Assembly: GCA_023416695.1 (NCBI GenBank)
Contig: JAEZGY010000019.1
Location: 8,625 to 72,624, forward strand
Source of the DNA: Bacillota bacterium
GTDB lineage: Bacteria > Bacillota > Clostridia > Lachnospirales > Lachnospiraceae
Length of the DNA: 64,000 nt
Reading direction: 5' to 3'
In this document: piece by piece, positions 7,808 through 16,928 of the stretch
Position numbering within the stretch: the first letter of the stretch is position 1
Layout: each line of letters opens with the position of its first letter
Position numbers and translations under genes: made by a program
The notes under the pieces: model-generated
Databases searched by the model: none
What the model was told of the DNA's origin: nothing
The model's input: only the letters and a program-made list of their open reading frames with translations

Positions 7808-8980
7808 ATGGGAGTAAATGTAGAAATATCTTATAAAAGTTTAAATAAACATAATGAGGAGCTGTGTGGTGACAAGGTAGAGATTGTAAAGACACCAGAT
7901 TCTCATATTCTCATTCTTACGGACGGGATGGGAAGTGGAGTGAAGGCTAATATTTTAGCCACCCTTACCGGTAAGATTCTAGGCACTATGCTTGTAAATG
8001 GGGCTTCTTTAGACGACTGCGTAGAGACCATTGCGCTTACTCTACCAGTTTGTAAAGTGCGTCAGGTAGCCTATTCCACCTTTAGTATTCTTCAGATTTT
8101 CCACTCTGGAGAAGCCTACTTAGTAGAATTTGATAATCCTAGTTGCATCTGTCTCAGAGATGGAGATATTGTAAATCTTCAATATGAGGAAAGAATGATT
8201 CGTGACAAAAGCATTCGAGAGTACCGGTTTCATGTAAAAATTGGGGATTACTTTATTCTATTTAGTGACGGGGTGATTCATGCAGGAGTTGGAAAGATTC
8301 TTAACTTCGGCTGGGACTGGACTCATGTGGCGGAGTATGCCAAGGCTTCTCTTAAAACCTCATTTACAGCAGACCGTATGGCGAACACCTTGTCCAAGGC
8401 TTGTGATGATTTGTACCTGCAGTCTCCTGGGGATGATACCACAGTAGCAGTGGCTAGGATTATTGATAAAAAGGTGGTGCACATTTTCACTGGTCCACCC
8501 CTTATAAAAGAGAATGATACTAGAGTAGTGCTTGACTTTATGGCTGGAAATGCCACTACCATAGTATGTGGGGGGACTACAGCTAATATAGTAGCAAGAG
8601 AAATGAATAAAGAGGTGATCACCAGCCTAGATTATATTGACCCTACTATTCCACCGATTGCACACATAGAGGGCATAGATTTGGTAACAGAGGGTGTTTT
8701 GACCTTGTCTAAAACCTTAACTATACTAAAGGAGTATTTAGAAGGGGATATAGATGAGCATTTTTTTGCTGCTCTTGATGAGAAAAATGGAGCATCTATG
8801 GTGGCGAAGGTGCTGATCGAAAAATGTACGGATTTACATTTATATGTAGGAAAAGCAATCAATGTGGCACACCAAAATCCTGAGTTGCCATTTGATTTAA
8901 GTATACGAATGAATCTTGTACAACAGATTCAGGATGTGATGACAAAGATGGGAAAGGAAGTCGCAGTTTCCTATTATTAA
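7808..8980 (+). CDS. SpoIIE-family PP2C serine phosphatase
   Basis: 390 residues. The first ~220 form a PP2C/SpoIIE phosphatase domain with metal-binding aspartates in LTDGMGSG, LFSDGV and GDDTTVAVAR. About 165 C-terminal residues (from FTGPPLIKEND) form an unassigned domain containing VCGGTTANI. No membrane segment is seen. Such phosphatases remove phosphate from Ser/Thr of STAS antagonists that GHKL kinases phosphorylate. Together with the GHKL genes at 1042 and 2800 this gives both arms of a phospho-switch around the hydrogenases. The ATG at 7808 lies 38 bp after the sensor gene. Confidence 0.88.
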   Translation: MGVNVEISYKSLNKHNEELCGDKVEIVKTPDSHILILTDGMGSGVKANILATLTGKILGTMLVNGASLDDCVETIALTLPVCKVRQVAYSTFSILQIFHSGEAYLVEFDNPSCICLRDGDIVNLQYEERMIRDKSIREYRFHVKIGDYFILFSDGVIHAGVGKILNFGWDWTHVAEYAKASLKTSFTADRMANTLSKACDDLYLQSPGDDTTVAVARIIDKKVVHIFTGPPLIKENDTRVVLDFMAGNATTIVCGGTTANIVAREMNKEVITSLDYIDPTIPPIAHIEGIDLVTEGVLTLSKTLTILKEYLEGDIDEHFFAALDEKNGASMVAKVLIEKCTDLHLYVGKAINVAHQNPELPFDLSIRMNLVQQIQDVMTKMGKEVAVSYY

Positions 8981-8996
8981 TTACGGAGGATATACC

Positions 8997-10451
8997 ATGC
9001 TTGAAGATAACGCGAGACTTGGGAGTATAAAACATGAAGTACTTTATTCTGTAGCAAAGGCAGCATTTCAGGGAACCCTAGAAAGTCGTAGAGAACAGAT
9101 TCCTTATGATATGATTCCAGGTCCACAGGCTAGATTTCGCTGTTGTATTTATAAAGAAAGAGAGATTATACGTCAAAGAGTTCGTCTGGCAGAGGGGCTG
9201 TCCCCACAGCCAAATAAGGACAATAAAAATATAGTGCAAGTAATTAATTCCGCTTGTGAGGGCTGTCCGATTACAAGGTTTACGGTAACGGATAACTGCC
9301 AGAAATGTGTTAGTAAACGGTGTCAAGAGGCATGTAACTTTGGGGCAATTTCAATGACCAAGGAACGTGCTTACATAGACTCAGAGCACTGTAAGGAATG
9401 TGGAAAATGTACACAGGCTTGCCCTTACAATGCCATTGCAGATCTCATGCGACCATGTAAAAGAAGCTGCCCAGTAGATGCAATTTCCATGGATGAACAT
9501 AATATTGTAATCATAGATGAAGATAAATGTATTCAATGTGGCGCCTGCATTAAGGACTGTCCTTTTGGTGCTATTTCAGATCGTTCCTTTATGGTGGATG
9601 TCATTGAATATCTATTAAGTGACCACCAAGTATATGCTTGTGTAGCACCAGCCATAGAAGGACAGTTCGGAAAGGATGCCTCCATTGGGGTACTGACAGA
9701 AGCCATGAAAGCCCTTGGCTTTAAGGATATGTATGAAGTAGCCCTAGGGGGAGATATTGTGGCAAAAAGTGAAGCGAAAGAGTGGCTCGAAGCTTATGAG
9801 GAAGATAAAAAGATGACCACCTCTTGTTGCCCGGCCTTTGTTAATATGATTAAGAAGCATTACCCACAGCTTATAGGGAATATGTCCACCACGGTTTCTC
9901 CAATGGCTGCAGTAGCAAGATTAATAAAAGCCCAGGATCCAAATGCCATTGTTGTATTTATTGGACCTTGTATTGCTAAGAAAGGGGAGGTCCTTGATAA
10001 TGTTGCCCAAGATAGTGCAGACTATGCTCTGACTTTTGAGGAGCTAGATGCAATGTTTCGTGCTAAGAAAATCGACTTAGCCGATTATCAAGGCAAGAAG
10101 CAGCAAGCAAGTATCTATGGAAAACGTTTTTCCCAATCAGGTGGCGTAACGAAAGCGGTTGTAGAAGCTATGGAGGAAATGGGTAAGGCTACAGATATTA
10201 CTGTTTGTCAGGCAAATGGGGCAGCAGAGTGTAAGAAAGCCTTAACTCTTCTCAAATTAGGAAGACTCCCAGAAGACTTTATGGAGGGTATGGTCTGTGA
10301 GGGAGGGTGTATGAACGGCCCAGGAACTGTAGCAAGAGGACCACTAGCTAAGAAGAATCGAGAGGTACTTTTAGCACAGGCGGATAAACGGGGTATTGAA
10401 GATGCTCTAAAAGAATATGAAGAGGTTAAGATTTCAACCCATAGAAGATAA
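8997..10451 (+). CDS. monomeric [FeFe] hydrogenase, group B-like
   Basis: 484 residues. The N-terminal ~85 residues lack a known domain. A cysteine-rich ferredoxin region (about 87-190) follows, with CEGC, CQKCVSKRC, CKECGKC and CIQCGACIKDC. The H-cluster domain has L1 TTSCCPAF (Cys277/Cys278), L2 GPCIAKK (Cys325) and L3 VCEGGCMNGPG. All four cluster ligands and the proton-transfer Cys are present, so catalysis is plausible, although L2 and L3 differ from the group A forms. Group B enzymes are thought to be ferredoxin-linked. It is the last gene of the sensor cluster, 16 bp after the phosphatase. Confidence 0.9.
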   Translation: MLEDNARLGSIKHEVLYSVAKAAFQGTLESRREQIPYDMIPGPQARFRCCIYKEREIIRQRVRLAEGLSPQPNKDNKNIVQVINSACEGCPITRFTVTDNCQKCVSKRCQEACNFGAISMTKERAYIDSEHCKECGKCTQACPYNAIADLMRPCKRSCPVDAISMDEHNIVIIDEDKCIQCGACIKDCPFGAISDRSFMVDVIEYLLSDHQVYACVAPAIEGQFGKDASIGVLTEAMKALGFKDMYEVALGGDIVAKSEAKEWLEAYEEDKKMTTSCCPAFVNMIKKHYPQLIGNMSTTVSPMAAVARLIKAQDPNAIVVFIGPCIAKKGEVLDNVAQDSADYALTFEELDAMFRAKKIDLADYQGKKQQASIYGKRFSQSGGVTKAVVEAMEEMGKATDITVCQANGAAECKKALTLLKLGRLPEDFMEGMVCEGGCMNGPGTVARGPLAKKNREVLLAQADKRGIEDALKEYEEVKISTHRR

Positions 10452-10555
10452 AAAAAGTCTACCGTATGTGAATTGGTATGTTAGAGTAGCTTACTTAAGA
10501 CTGTAAAAACACCGTATAAATATGTCATTTAAAACGAAACAGACACTAAGAAATA

Positions 10556-10584
10556 TTGACAAATAGCCCAAAAATTGTTATCTT
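10556..10584 (+). promoter_or_regulatory. sigma-A promoter of the amino-acid ABC operon
   Basis: A perfect TTGACA (10556-10561), 17-bp spacer and TATCTT (10579-10584). Predicted transcription begins around 10591, at the foot of a hairpin. Confidence 0.7.
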
Positions 10585-10590
10585 TAATAA

Positions 10591-10626
10591 AAGGCAAATG
10601 GGTCTTGTTTCATTTGCCTATTTTTG
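10591..10626 (+). terminator. hairpin with T-run just downstream of the promoter
   Basis: Stem AGGCAAATG / CATTTGCCT with a 10-nt loop, then ATTTTTG. It can terminate read-through from the hydrogenase gene at 10451. It begins almost exactly where transcripts from the 10556 promoter should start, so it may instead cap or attenuate the ABC operon mRNA. Confidence 0.7.
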
Positions 10627-10674
10627 TGTCCAAAGAATTAAAACATTCTTTATTTTGAGAAGGAGGAAGTTGAG

Positions 10675-11565
10675 ATGAGAAGTAAAAGAATTATTGCAAT
10701 TGTACTCTGCATGATCTTTTCCATGTCTTTTATTGCATGTGGAAGTAAGGTAGTGGACAAGACTGGTGGAAAAACAAATGAGTCAGCAACACCAAAGGCA
10801 ACAGAAACTCCAAAGCAAACTGCCGCAGCATCCAAGGCTCCAGTTACTAATGAGGGCTTAGGACTAATTAAGGATGGCACCTTAAGTGTAGGTGTTGAGA
10901 TTGGATACCCACCATTTGAGCAATTTGCAGAGGATGGAACCACTCCAGTTGGATTTGATATTGATTTTGCAAAAGCATTAGGACAGAAGCTTGGCGTTGA
11001 AGTTAACTTTATCAATACTGCATGGGATAGTATTTTTGCAGGAATTGGAACGAACTATGATGTTGTTATTTCTTGTGTAACCATTAATAACGAGAGAAAA
11101 GAAACAATGGATTTCTCTGATCCATATGTAAATAGCTATCAGTCAATCGTTGTGAAGAAAGGTAGTACCTTAACTTTTAACAGCTTAAATGACCTTGATG
11201 GCAAGAGTGTAGCATTACAAAAGGAAACTACTTCTGATGAATTAATTAAGAACTTGATTTCTACAGGTACTATTAAGGCAACTGTAGTAGGAAGTGAGAA
11301 AGTAATTACATGCTTTACCCAGTTAGATAATGGGGAAGTGGATGCCGTACTTTGTGATAGTATCGTATCTGATGGTTACATAGGAAAATCTCCAGATAAA
11401 TATGTGAAGATATTCCAAGACGAAACTTCTCCTGAGCAATTTGGTGTTGCCATGAAGAAGGGAAATTCCGGTTTACAACAAGCAATTAACAAAGCAATGA
11501 AGGAACTAGAAGCAGAAGGCTTCTTTACAAAAACCTATGAAAAATGGCTTGGTAAGGGTGAATAA
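10675..11565 (+). CDS. amino-acid ABC transporter substrate-binding lipoprotein
   Basis: 296 residues, family 3 extracellular solute-binding protein. The signal peptide ends in a lipobox (FIAC, Cys22), followed by a Thr/Ala/Lys-rich linker to about residue 60. The binding domain starts at KDGTLSVGVEIGYPPFEQF and ends AEGFFTKTYEKWLG. The fold binds polar amino acids outside the membrane and delivers them to the permease encoded next. It has its own AAGGAGGA ribosome site and is separated from the permease gene by 5 bp. Substrate cannot be assigned from the sequence; cystine, glutamine or arginine are all possible. Confidence 0.92.
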   Translation: MRSKRIIAIVLCMIFSMSFIACGSKVVDKTGGKTNESATPKATETPKQTAAASKAPVTNEGLGLIKDGTLSVGVEIGYPPFEQFAEDGTTPVGFDIDFAKALGQKLGVEVNFINTAWDSIFAGIGTNYDVVISCVTINNERKETMDFSDPYVNSYQSIVVKKGSTLTFNSLNDLDGKSVALQKETTSDELIKNLISTGTIKATVVGSEKVITCFTQLDNGEVDAVLCDSIVSDGYIGKSPDKYVKIFQDETSPEQFGVAMKKGNSGLQQAINKAMKELEAEGFFTKTYEKWLGKGE

Positions 11566-11570
11566 GATAC

Positions 11571-12623
11571 ATGGAGAAAGCAAAAGGGATATTAAAAGTT
11601 ATTGTAAATGTCAAGGGTTGGGAAAAGAACACTAAGAGATTTTTTGCTATTATCATTGGTTTGTTCTTAATCATGACGATTTTCTCGTTTTTAAAGCCAT
11701 CTAAGGAAGAGATGCTTGCTTGTGCTTCCGAAGAGGTAGAAGCTCAACTGAAGATAGATGAGGAGAGTACAGTAAAAGAGCTTACAGTAACCTATAATGA
11801 TTTGTATTTCATTAATTACTGTTCCTTTGAAACCCAGGGAGCCAATGCAATTAGTGAGAAGTACTTAGGATTTGCTAGCCAAATCTATTATGCAGATGAG
11901 GGCTGGCCAAAAACCGTCGGACGTTTAGTCAACTATACATATCGTATGTTAGGATGTGGCCAAAGCGTATTATATGGCGCAAAGTTAACGATTTTCCTAA
12001 CAACCACCACATTAATTTGTGGATTTATTCTGGCCATTTTCCTAGCATTAGGGAAGATATCAAAGATCAGACCAATAAAATCATTTTGTAGTGGATATAT
12101 CTTCTTTTTCCGTGGAACGCCTTTGATGATTCAGTTGTTTGTAATCTATTTGGCAGTACCAGGATTAATTAATGGATTTAGTTGGAGAGGGCTCTTTGCC
12201 GCCTCGGATCCTAATGCGGTATTTAAGGGAGCCTTTGTAGCAGCATTTTTAGCTTATACCCTGAATTCAGCAGCGTACTGTGCGGAAATTGTTCGTGCAG
12301 CTATTCAGTCCATAGACAAGGGACAGTTTGAGGCTTCTAAGGCACTTGGAATGACCTATGGCAAGACCATGCGATTAATTATCATTCCACAGTCCATACG
12401 AAGAATGATTCCTCCTATGTGTAATGAATTTATCATGGCGCTGAAGGATGCTTCTTTAGTTTTCGTAATTGGTTTAATGGACATTACCACCATTTCCAAA
12501 ACGATTTCTTCGGAGGGCTCTTATTTGGTATTCGTACCGGCATTGGGAATATATCTTGTGATTACCGCATTCTTTACCTTTATCTTTAATAAGATTGAGA
12601 AGCGGTGTTCAGTATACGAGTAG
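11571..12623 (+). CDS. polar amino-acid ABC permease with extended N terminus
   Basis: 350 residues, over 100 longer than typical His/Glu-type permeases. A first hydrophobic segment (about 24-40) is followed by a ~90-residue predicted extracytoplasmic region rich in acidic residues. The usual transmembrane permease domain begins near 135 (VLYGAKLTIFLTTTTLI). The cytoplasmic EAA loop reads EASKALGMTYGKTMRLIIIP, which docks the ATPase. It probably functions as a homodimer, since no second permease gene is present. Confidence 0.9.
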   Translation: MEKAKGILKVIVNVKGWEKNTKRFFAIIIGLFLIMTIFSFLKPSKEEMLACASEEVEAQLKIDEESTVKELTVTYNDLYFINYCSFETQGANAISEKYLGFASQIYYADEGWPKTVGRLVNYTYRMLGCGQSVLYGAKLTIFLTTTTLICGFILAIFLALGKISKIRPIKSFCSGYIFFFRGTPLMIQLFVIYLAVPGLINGFSWRGLFAASDPNAVFKGAFVAAFLAYTLNSAAYCAEIVRAAIQSIDKGQFEASKALGMTYGKTMRLIIIPQSIRRMIPPMCNEFIMALKDASLVFVIGLMDITTISKTISSEGSYLVFVPALGIYLVITAFFTFIFNKIEKRCSVYE

Positions 12624-12634
12624 GAGGGCATAAC

Positions 12635-13396
12635 ATGGAGATGATTCGTACCGAGAAACTGTGTAAAGATTTTGGAGACCTTAAGATCCTTAAGGATGTT
12701 TCCCTTACAGTGAATTCCGGCGAAGTAGTTGTTATTGTAGGGCCTTCTGGTGCTGGTAAATCTACATTTTTACGTGCTTTAAACCATTTGGAGAAAGCTA
12801 CTTCCGGGAAAATATATATCGAAGAAAAGTTATTAGACGATCGTCATAAAGAACAAAACCGTTCTCCTCTTGATAAGAAGGAGAAGAATGAACTACTTCT
12901 TAAGATGGGAATGGTATTCCAGCGCTTTAATCTGTTTCCACATAAGACGGTATTAGAGAATGTGATGATTGCACCGATTAATGTGAAGAAGATGGACAAG
13001 GCAGAGGCCGAGACCATTGCTAGAGATTTGATTAAACGTGTTGGTCTTGAGGATAAGACTGATGTTTATCCAAGTAAGCTGTCTGGTGGACAACAACAGC
13101 GTGTGGCAATTGCCAGAGCTCTTGCCATGCAACCAGAAATTATGTTATTTGACGAACCAACCTCAGCCTTAGACCCTGAGCTAGTTGGTGAAGTACTAGG
13201 CGTTATGCAAAACCTTGCAAAAGAAGGAATGACCATGATTTGTGTTACTCATGAAATGGGCTTTGCAAGAGAAGTAGCAGACCGAGTAGTATTTATGTAT
13301 GATGGCATGATTCTAGAAGAAGGTCCTCCTGCTGAGATCTTCACTAATCCAAAAGAAGAAAGAACAAAAGCTTTCTTACAAAGTGTATTAAAGTAA
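12635..13396 (+). CDS. amino-acid ABC transporter ATPase
   Basis: 253 residues from ATG at 12635, preceded by AGGAGGG; an in-frame start at 12605 lies within the permease gene and lacks a ribosome site. Walker A GPSGAGKST, Q-loop FQRFNLFPH, signature LSGGQQQRV, Walker B IMLFDEP and switch His in VTHEMGF are all intact. It belongs to the GlnQ/HisP group and energises the importer encoded just upstream. It is the last gene of the operon, followed by a strong terminator. Confidence 0.94.
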   Translation: MEMIRTEKLCKDFGDLKILKDVSLTVNSGEVVVIVGPSGAGKSTFLRALNHLEKATSGKIYIEEKLLDDRHKEQNRSPLDKKEKNELLLKMGMVFQRFNLFPHKTVLENVMIAPINVKKMDKAEAETIARDLIKRVGLEDKTDVYPSKLSGGQQQRVAIARALAMQPEIMLFDEPTSALDPELVGEVLGVMQNLAKEGMTMICVTHEMGFAREVADRVVFMYDGMILEEGPPAEIFTNPKEERTKAFLQSVLK

Positions 13397-13421
13397 AAAC
13401 TATATGCAGTAGCTACTATAC

Positions 13422-13468
13422 AAAGCTGTCACGCTACCCACTTTAATAAGGTAGCATGACAGCTTTTT
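13422..13468 (+). terminator. terminator of the amino-acid ABC operon
   Basis: Stem AAAGCTGTCACGCTACC / GGTAGCATGACAGCTTT with one mismatch, a 12-nt loop and a TTTTT tail. Confidence 0.9.
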
Positions 13469-13507
13469 ACTTGACTGTATTACCCCAACGCCCCAACCCC
13501 CTCCATA

Positions 13508-13880
13508 GGGCGGCGAATAGTAAGTCCTAGGAAAGGCTGTTTGATCACGTTGGTCCTTAGGCCTGGTCATGGCGTCAACTACCCATTTTTAAGCATTATG
13601 AGCCAAGAAGTAAAGCCTGCCCTAGGACGGCAATGCTTGCATTGCACATAAGGCGTTAAGAGTCAGACTGGCGATATGTTTTTATCGACTATTTTGACTC
13701 TTAGCACCTTATAGCGAAGCGTGTCCTAGGGCAGTATAGTATCCTGTCCCACAACAGTATATCGCCCCCACCCTATTATAAACCTAGCTAAATCACTCCC
13801 TCGCCATCAGGCCTTACGTACCACTACGTGATCAATCCATGCGAGAGCTTGCCTTTCCTGGGACTTGCTAGAGCCACCCC
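13508..13880 (+). repeat. structured dispersed repeat, copy A
   Basis: A 373-bp non-coding element between the ABC terminator and glpK. The outer arms (13508-13574 and 13802-13880) are long imperfect inverted repeats: AAGTCCTAGGAAAGGC pairs with the right arm and GATCACGT pairs with ACGTGATC. An inner perfect 12-bp pair CTGCCCTAGGAC / GTCCTAGGGCAG (13617-13628, 13723-13734) encloses a small hairpin GCAATG-CTTG-CATTGC and a central stem TTAAGAGTCA / TGACTCTTA. Related elements lie at 20101, 20914 and 52662. Open frames inside it are not conserved between copies. It could be a MITE-like mobile element or a large structured RNA. Confidence 0.8.
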
Positions 13881-13974
13881 ATAACCCCAAGATCCCCAAT
13901 ATTTTTCGTATATCTTTCCTTAACAGAGATATTATGGTAAAATAGTATTTATGTTTAGTAAAGGAGTTGTGACT

Positions 13975-15471
13975 GTGAGTAAATATATAATGGCATTGGA
14001 TCAGGGAACCACAAGCTCCCGATGTATTATTTTCAATAAACAAGGGAAGATTGTCTCTGAAGCAAAGAGGGAATTTACCCAAATCTACCCGCAAAGTGGA
14101 TGGGTAGAGCATGATCCTAATGAGATTTGGTCCTCTCAATTAGGTGTCCTAATGGAGGCCAAAGCAAGACAGGATATTGACGTATCTGATATTACTGCCA
14201 TTGGAATCACCAATCAGAGAGAGACCACTATTGTTTGGGATAGAAGGACAGGAGAGCCTATCTATAATGCTATCGTGTGGCAGTGTAGACGTACCGCAGA
14301 CCTGATAGATCAGTTAAAAGCAGATGGCTATGATCAGAGAATTAAGGAGAAGACAGGACTTTTGGTAGATGCGTATTTTTCTGCTAGTAAGGTAGCTTGG
14401 ATTTTGGACCATGTAGCAGGGGCTAGGAAGGAAGCTTCTGAAGGCAACCTGATGTTTGGAACCGTAGATACCTGGCTTATGTATAAATTATCAAAGGGAC
14501 AGATTTTTGCAACGGATTACACCAATGCATCTAGAACCATGCTATTTAATATTCATACCCTAACTTGGGATCAAGAGATTCTAGATTATTTTAAGATTCC
14601 ACTCTCTATGTTACCAGAGGTGAAGCCATCTAGCACAATATATGGCTATACCGATGCTTCCTTGCTTGGCGGAAAGATTCCTATTGCAGGAGTGGCAGGA
14701 GATCAACAGGCAGCTTTGTTTGGCCAATGTTGTTTTAAGCCCGGAGAGGCTAAGAATACTTACGGAACCGGTTGTTTCTTGCTGATGAATACAGGTGAGC
14801 AACCAGTGGATTCGAAAAAAGGTCTTTTAACCACCATCGCCATAGGCATGGAGGGGAAGGTAGAGTACGCCCTAGAGGGTAGTGTGTTTGTAGCTGGAGC
14901 AGCGATTCAGTGGCTTCGAGATGAACTTTACCTCATTCGTAATGCAAAGGACACAGAGGAGTATGCCAATTCCGTAAAGGACAGCAATGGAGTTTATGTG
15001 GTTCCAGCTTTTACAGGTATGGGAGCTCCTTATTGGGATGCTTATGCAAGAGGAACCATCTTTGGCTTGTCTAGAGGAGCCAAGAAGGAACATGTGGTTC
15101 GTGCAACCTTAGAGTCCTTAGCTTATCAGACCTTAGATGTATTAAGGACCATGGAGGAGGAATCCCAGATTACATTGGAAAGCCTAAAGGTGGATGGAGG
15201 TGCCTGTGCCAATGATTTTCTCATGCAGTTTCAGGCAGATATTCTACATGAAGAGGTAGTAAGACCAGAGGTGATTGAGACAACTGCACTGGGGGCAGCC
15301 TATTTGGCAGGGTTAGCCGTAGGTTACTATAAAGATAGAAATGAAATAAAAGAGAATTGGAAGAAGCAGAAGGTATTTTTCAATACTATGGATTCAGACA
15401 AAAGAAAAGAACTGGTAGACGGTTGGCATCGTGCAGTGGATAGTACCCTTTACTGGGCTAGTAAACGATGA
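13975..15471 (+). CDS. glpK: glycerol kinase
   Basis: 498 residues from GTG 13975, which has AAGGAG 8 nt upstream; an ATG at 13951 would add eight residues lying over that ribosome site. FGGY-family kinase: the N-terminal ATPase motif is ALDQGTTSSRCI, RETTIVWDR and CRRT follow as in GlpK, and the C-terminal domain has GGACANDFLMQFQAD. It phosphorylates glycerol to glycerol-3-phosphate in the cytosol. No glpF, glpD or glpA gene is adjacent. Length equals E. coli GlpK (about 502). Confidence 0.95.
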   Translation: MSKYIMALDQGTTSSRCIIFNKQGKIVSEAKREFTQIYPQSGWVEHDPNEIWSSQLGVLMEAKARQDIDVSDITAIGITNQRETTIVWDRRTGEPIYNAIVWQCRRTADLIDQLKADGYDQRIKEKTGLLVDAYFSASKVAWILDHVAGARKEASEGNLMFGTVDTWLMYKLSKGQIFATDYTNASRTMLFNIHTLTWDQEILDYFKIPLSMLPEVKPSSTIYGYTDASLLGGKIPIAGVAGDQQAALFGQCCFKPGEAKNTYGTGCFLLMNTGEQPVDSKKGLLTTIAIGMEGKVEYALEGSVFVAGAAIQWLRDELYLIRNAKDTEEYANSVKDSNGVYVVPAFTGMGAPYWDAYARGTIFGLSRGAKKEHVVRATLESLAYQTLDVLRTMEEESQITLESLKVDGGACANDFLMQFQADILHEEVVRPEVIETTALGAAYLAGLAVGYYKDRNEIKENWKKQKVFFNTMDSDKRKELVDGWHRAVDSTLYWASKR

Positions 15472-15505
15472 AACCACTGCTCATACAGTTCGTAAGGAGC
15501 TAACT

Positions 15506-16915
15506 ATGAGTACTTTAAAGCAAAAATATATTGGTGATAAGAACTTTTATAAAAGGGTTTTAATGCTTGCATTGCCAATTATGATACAATCAGGTATTAC
15601 CAACTTTGTTGGGCTACTAGATAATATTATGGTAGGCCGAGTGGGAACAGACCAGATGTCGGGAGTTGCCATTGCAAACCAGCTAATCTTTGTATTTAAC
15701 CTTGCCATTTTTGGGGCAATATCTGGAGCTGGTATTTTTGGAGCACAGTTTTTTGGAAGGGGCAATAATGAAGGGGTCCGCTATGCTTTTCGATTTAAGC
15801 TGATGGTATGTGCAGTGTTTACTGTTTTAGCCATTGTTATATTTATCATATTTGGGGAGCCCTTGCTGTCCGCCTTCATTAACAACGAAAGTGAAGTGGG
15901 AGATCCCGTAAAGACACTATATTATGGGAAACAGTATTTAACTATTATGCTAATCGGGCTCATTCCGTTTGCGATAAAGGAGTCTTATGCAGGAACCTTA
16001 AAGGAGACGGGAGAGACTGTAGTTCCTATGCTGTCAGGTATTGCTGCAGTAGTAGTAAACCTAATATTCAATACCATTTTAATTTTTGGATATTTAGGAG
16101 CACCAAAGCTTGGGGTAGTGGGAGCTGCAATTGCCACAGTACTTTCTAGGTTTGTAGAGCTTGGGATTGTCGTTTGGTGGACCCATAGACATAAAGAACG
16201 TAATCCATTTATAGTAGGGGCACTGCGCTCCTTATATATACCGAAACACTTAGTGAAACAGATGATCATCAAAGGGCTACCATTAACCATAAATGAGACG
16301 CTGTGGGCGGGAGGAACCTCTATGATGCTACAAGCCTATTCCCTACGAGGCCTTCAAGTAGTAGCAGCTTACAATATTTCTTCCACCGTATCCAATTTAT
16401 TCAATGTGGTATTTCTCTCTCTAGGTAGTGCCATTGGTATACTTGTAGGACAACTACTAGGTGCCAATAAACTAGAGGAAGCCGTAGAGCAGGATCGAAA
16501 GATGATTGTCTTTTCTGTCTTTAGCTGTTTTATTGTGGGAACCGTAATGGCAGTGATTGCTCCACTTTTCCCAATGATCTATAAAACAGAGGATGCGGTA
16601 CGAGAGCTTGCAAGAAATTTCTTGTTTGTATCCGCGGCCTTCATGCCAGTATATGCCTTTTCCCATGCTAGTTATTTTACCATGCGTTCCGGTGGAAAGA
16701 CTTTTGTTACCTTTTTATTCGACAGTTGTTTTGTGTGGACGGTCAGTGTACCATTAGCATACTGCTTATCAAGGTTTACAGACCTACCAATTATCCCACT
16801 ATTTATCATTTGTCAAATGACAGAATTTGTGAAATGTACCATCGGATATATTCTACTCAAGAAGAAAGTATGGGTGCAAAATATTGTTATGGATTCAAAA
16901 AAAGTCGTTGAATAG
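15506..16915 (+). CDS. MATE-family multidrug/cation antiporter
   Basis: 469 residues from ATG 15506 with AAGGAG 9 nt upstream; a longer in-frame start overlaps glpK and lacks a ribosome site. About 12 hydrophobic segments are visible in two halves. The start (LMLALPIMIQSGITNFVGLLDNIMVGRVG) is typical of NorM/MATE proteins, and the second half repeats the pattern from about residue 250 (GLPLTINETLWAGG). The family exports organic cations or drugs using H+ or Na+. It lies 34 bp after glpK and may be read from the same transcript. Confidence 0.93.
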   Translation: MSTLKQKYIGDKNFYKRVLMLALPIMIQSGITNFVGLLDNIMVGRVGTDQMSGVAIANQLIFVFNLAIFGAISGAGIFGAQFFGRGNNEGVRYAFRFKLMVCAVFTVLAIVIFIIFGEPLLSAFINNESEVGDPVKTLYYGKQYLTIMLIGLIPFAIKESYAGTLKETGETVVPMLSGIAAVVVNLIFNTILIFGYLGAPKLGVVGAAIATVLSRFVELGIVVWWTHRHKERNPFIVGALRSLYIPKHLVKQMIIKGLPLTINETLWAGGTSMMLQAYSLRGLQVVAAYNISSTVSNLFNVVFLSLGSAIGILVGQLLGANKLEEAVEQDRKMIVFSVFSCFIVGTVMAVIAPLFPMIYKTEDAVRELARNFLFVSAAFMPVYAFSHASYFTMRSGGKTFVTFLFDSCFVWTVSVPLAYCLSRFTDLPIIPLFIICQMTEFVKCTIGYILLKKKVWVQNIVMDSKKVVE

Positions 16916-16928
16916 AGAATAATGAGCA

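Noticed and set aside
13807..14139. 110-codon minus-strand frame over repeat A and glpK start
   Set aside because: Overlaps glpK antisense and the repeat arm; no ribosome site.
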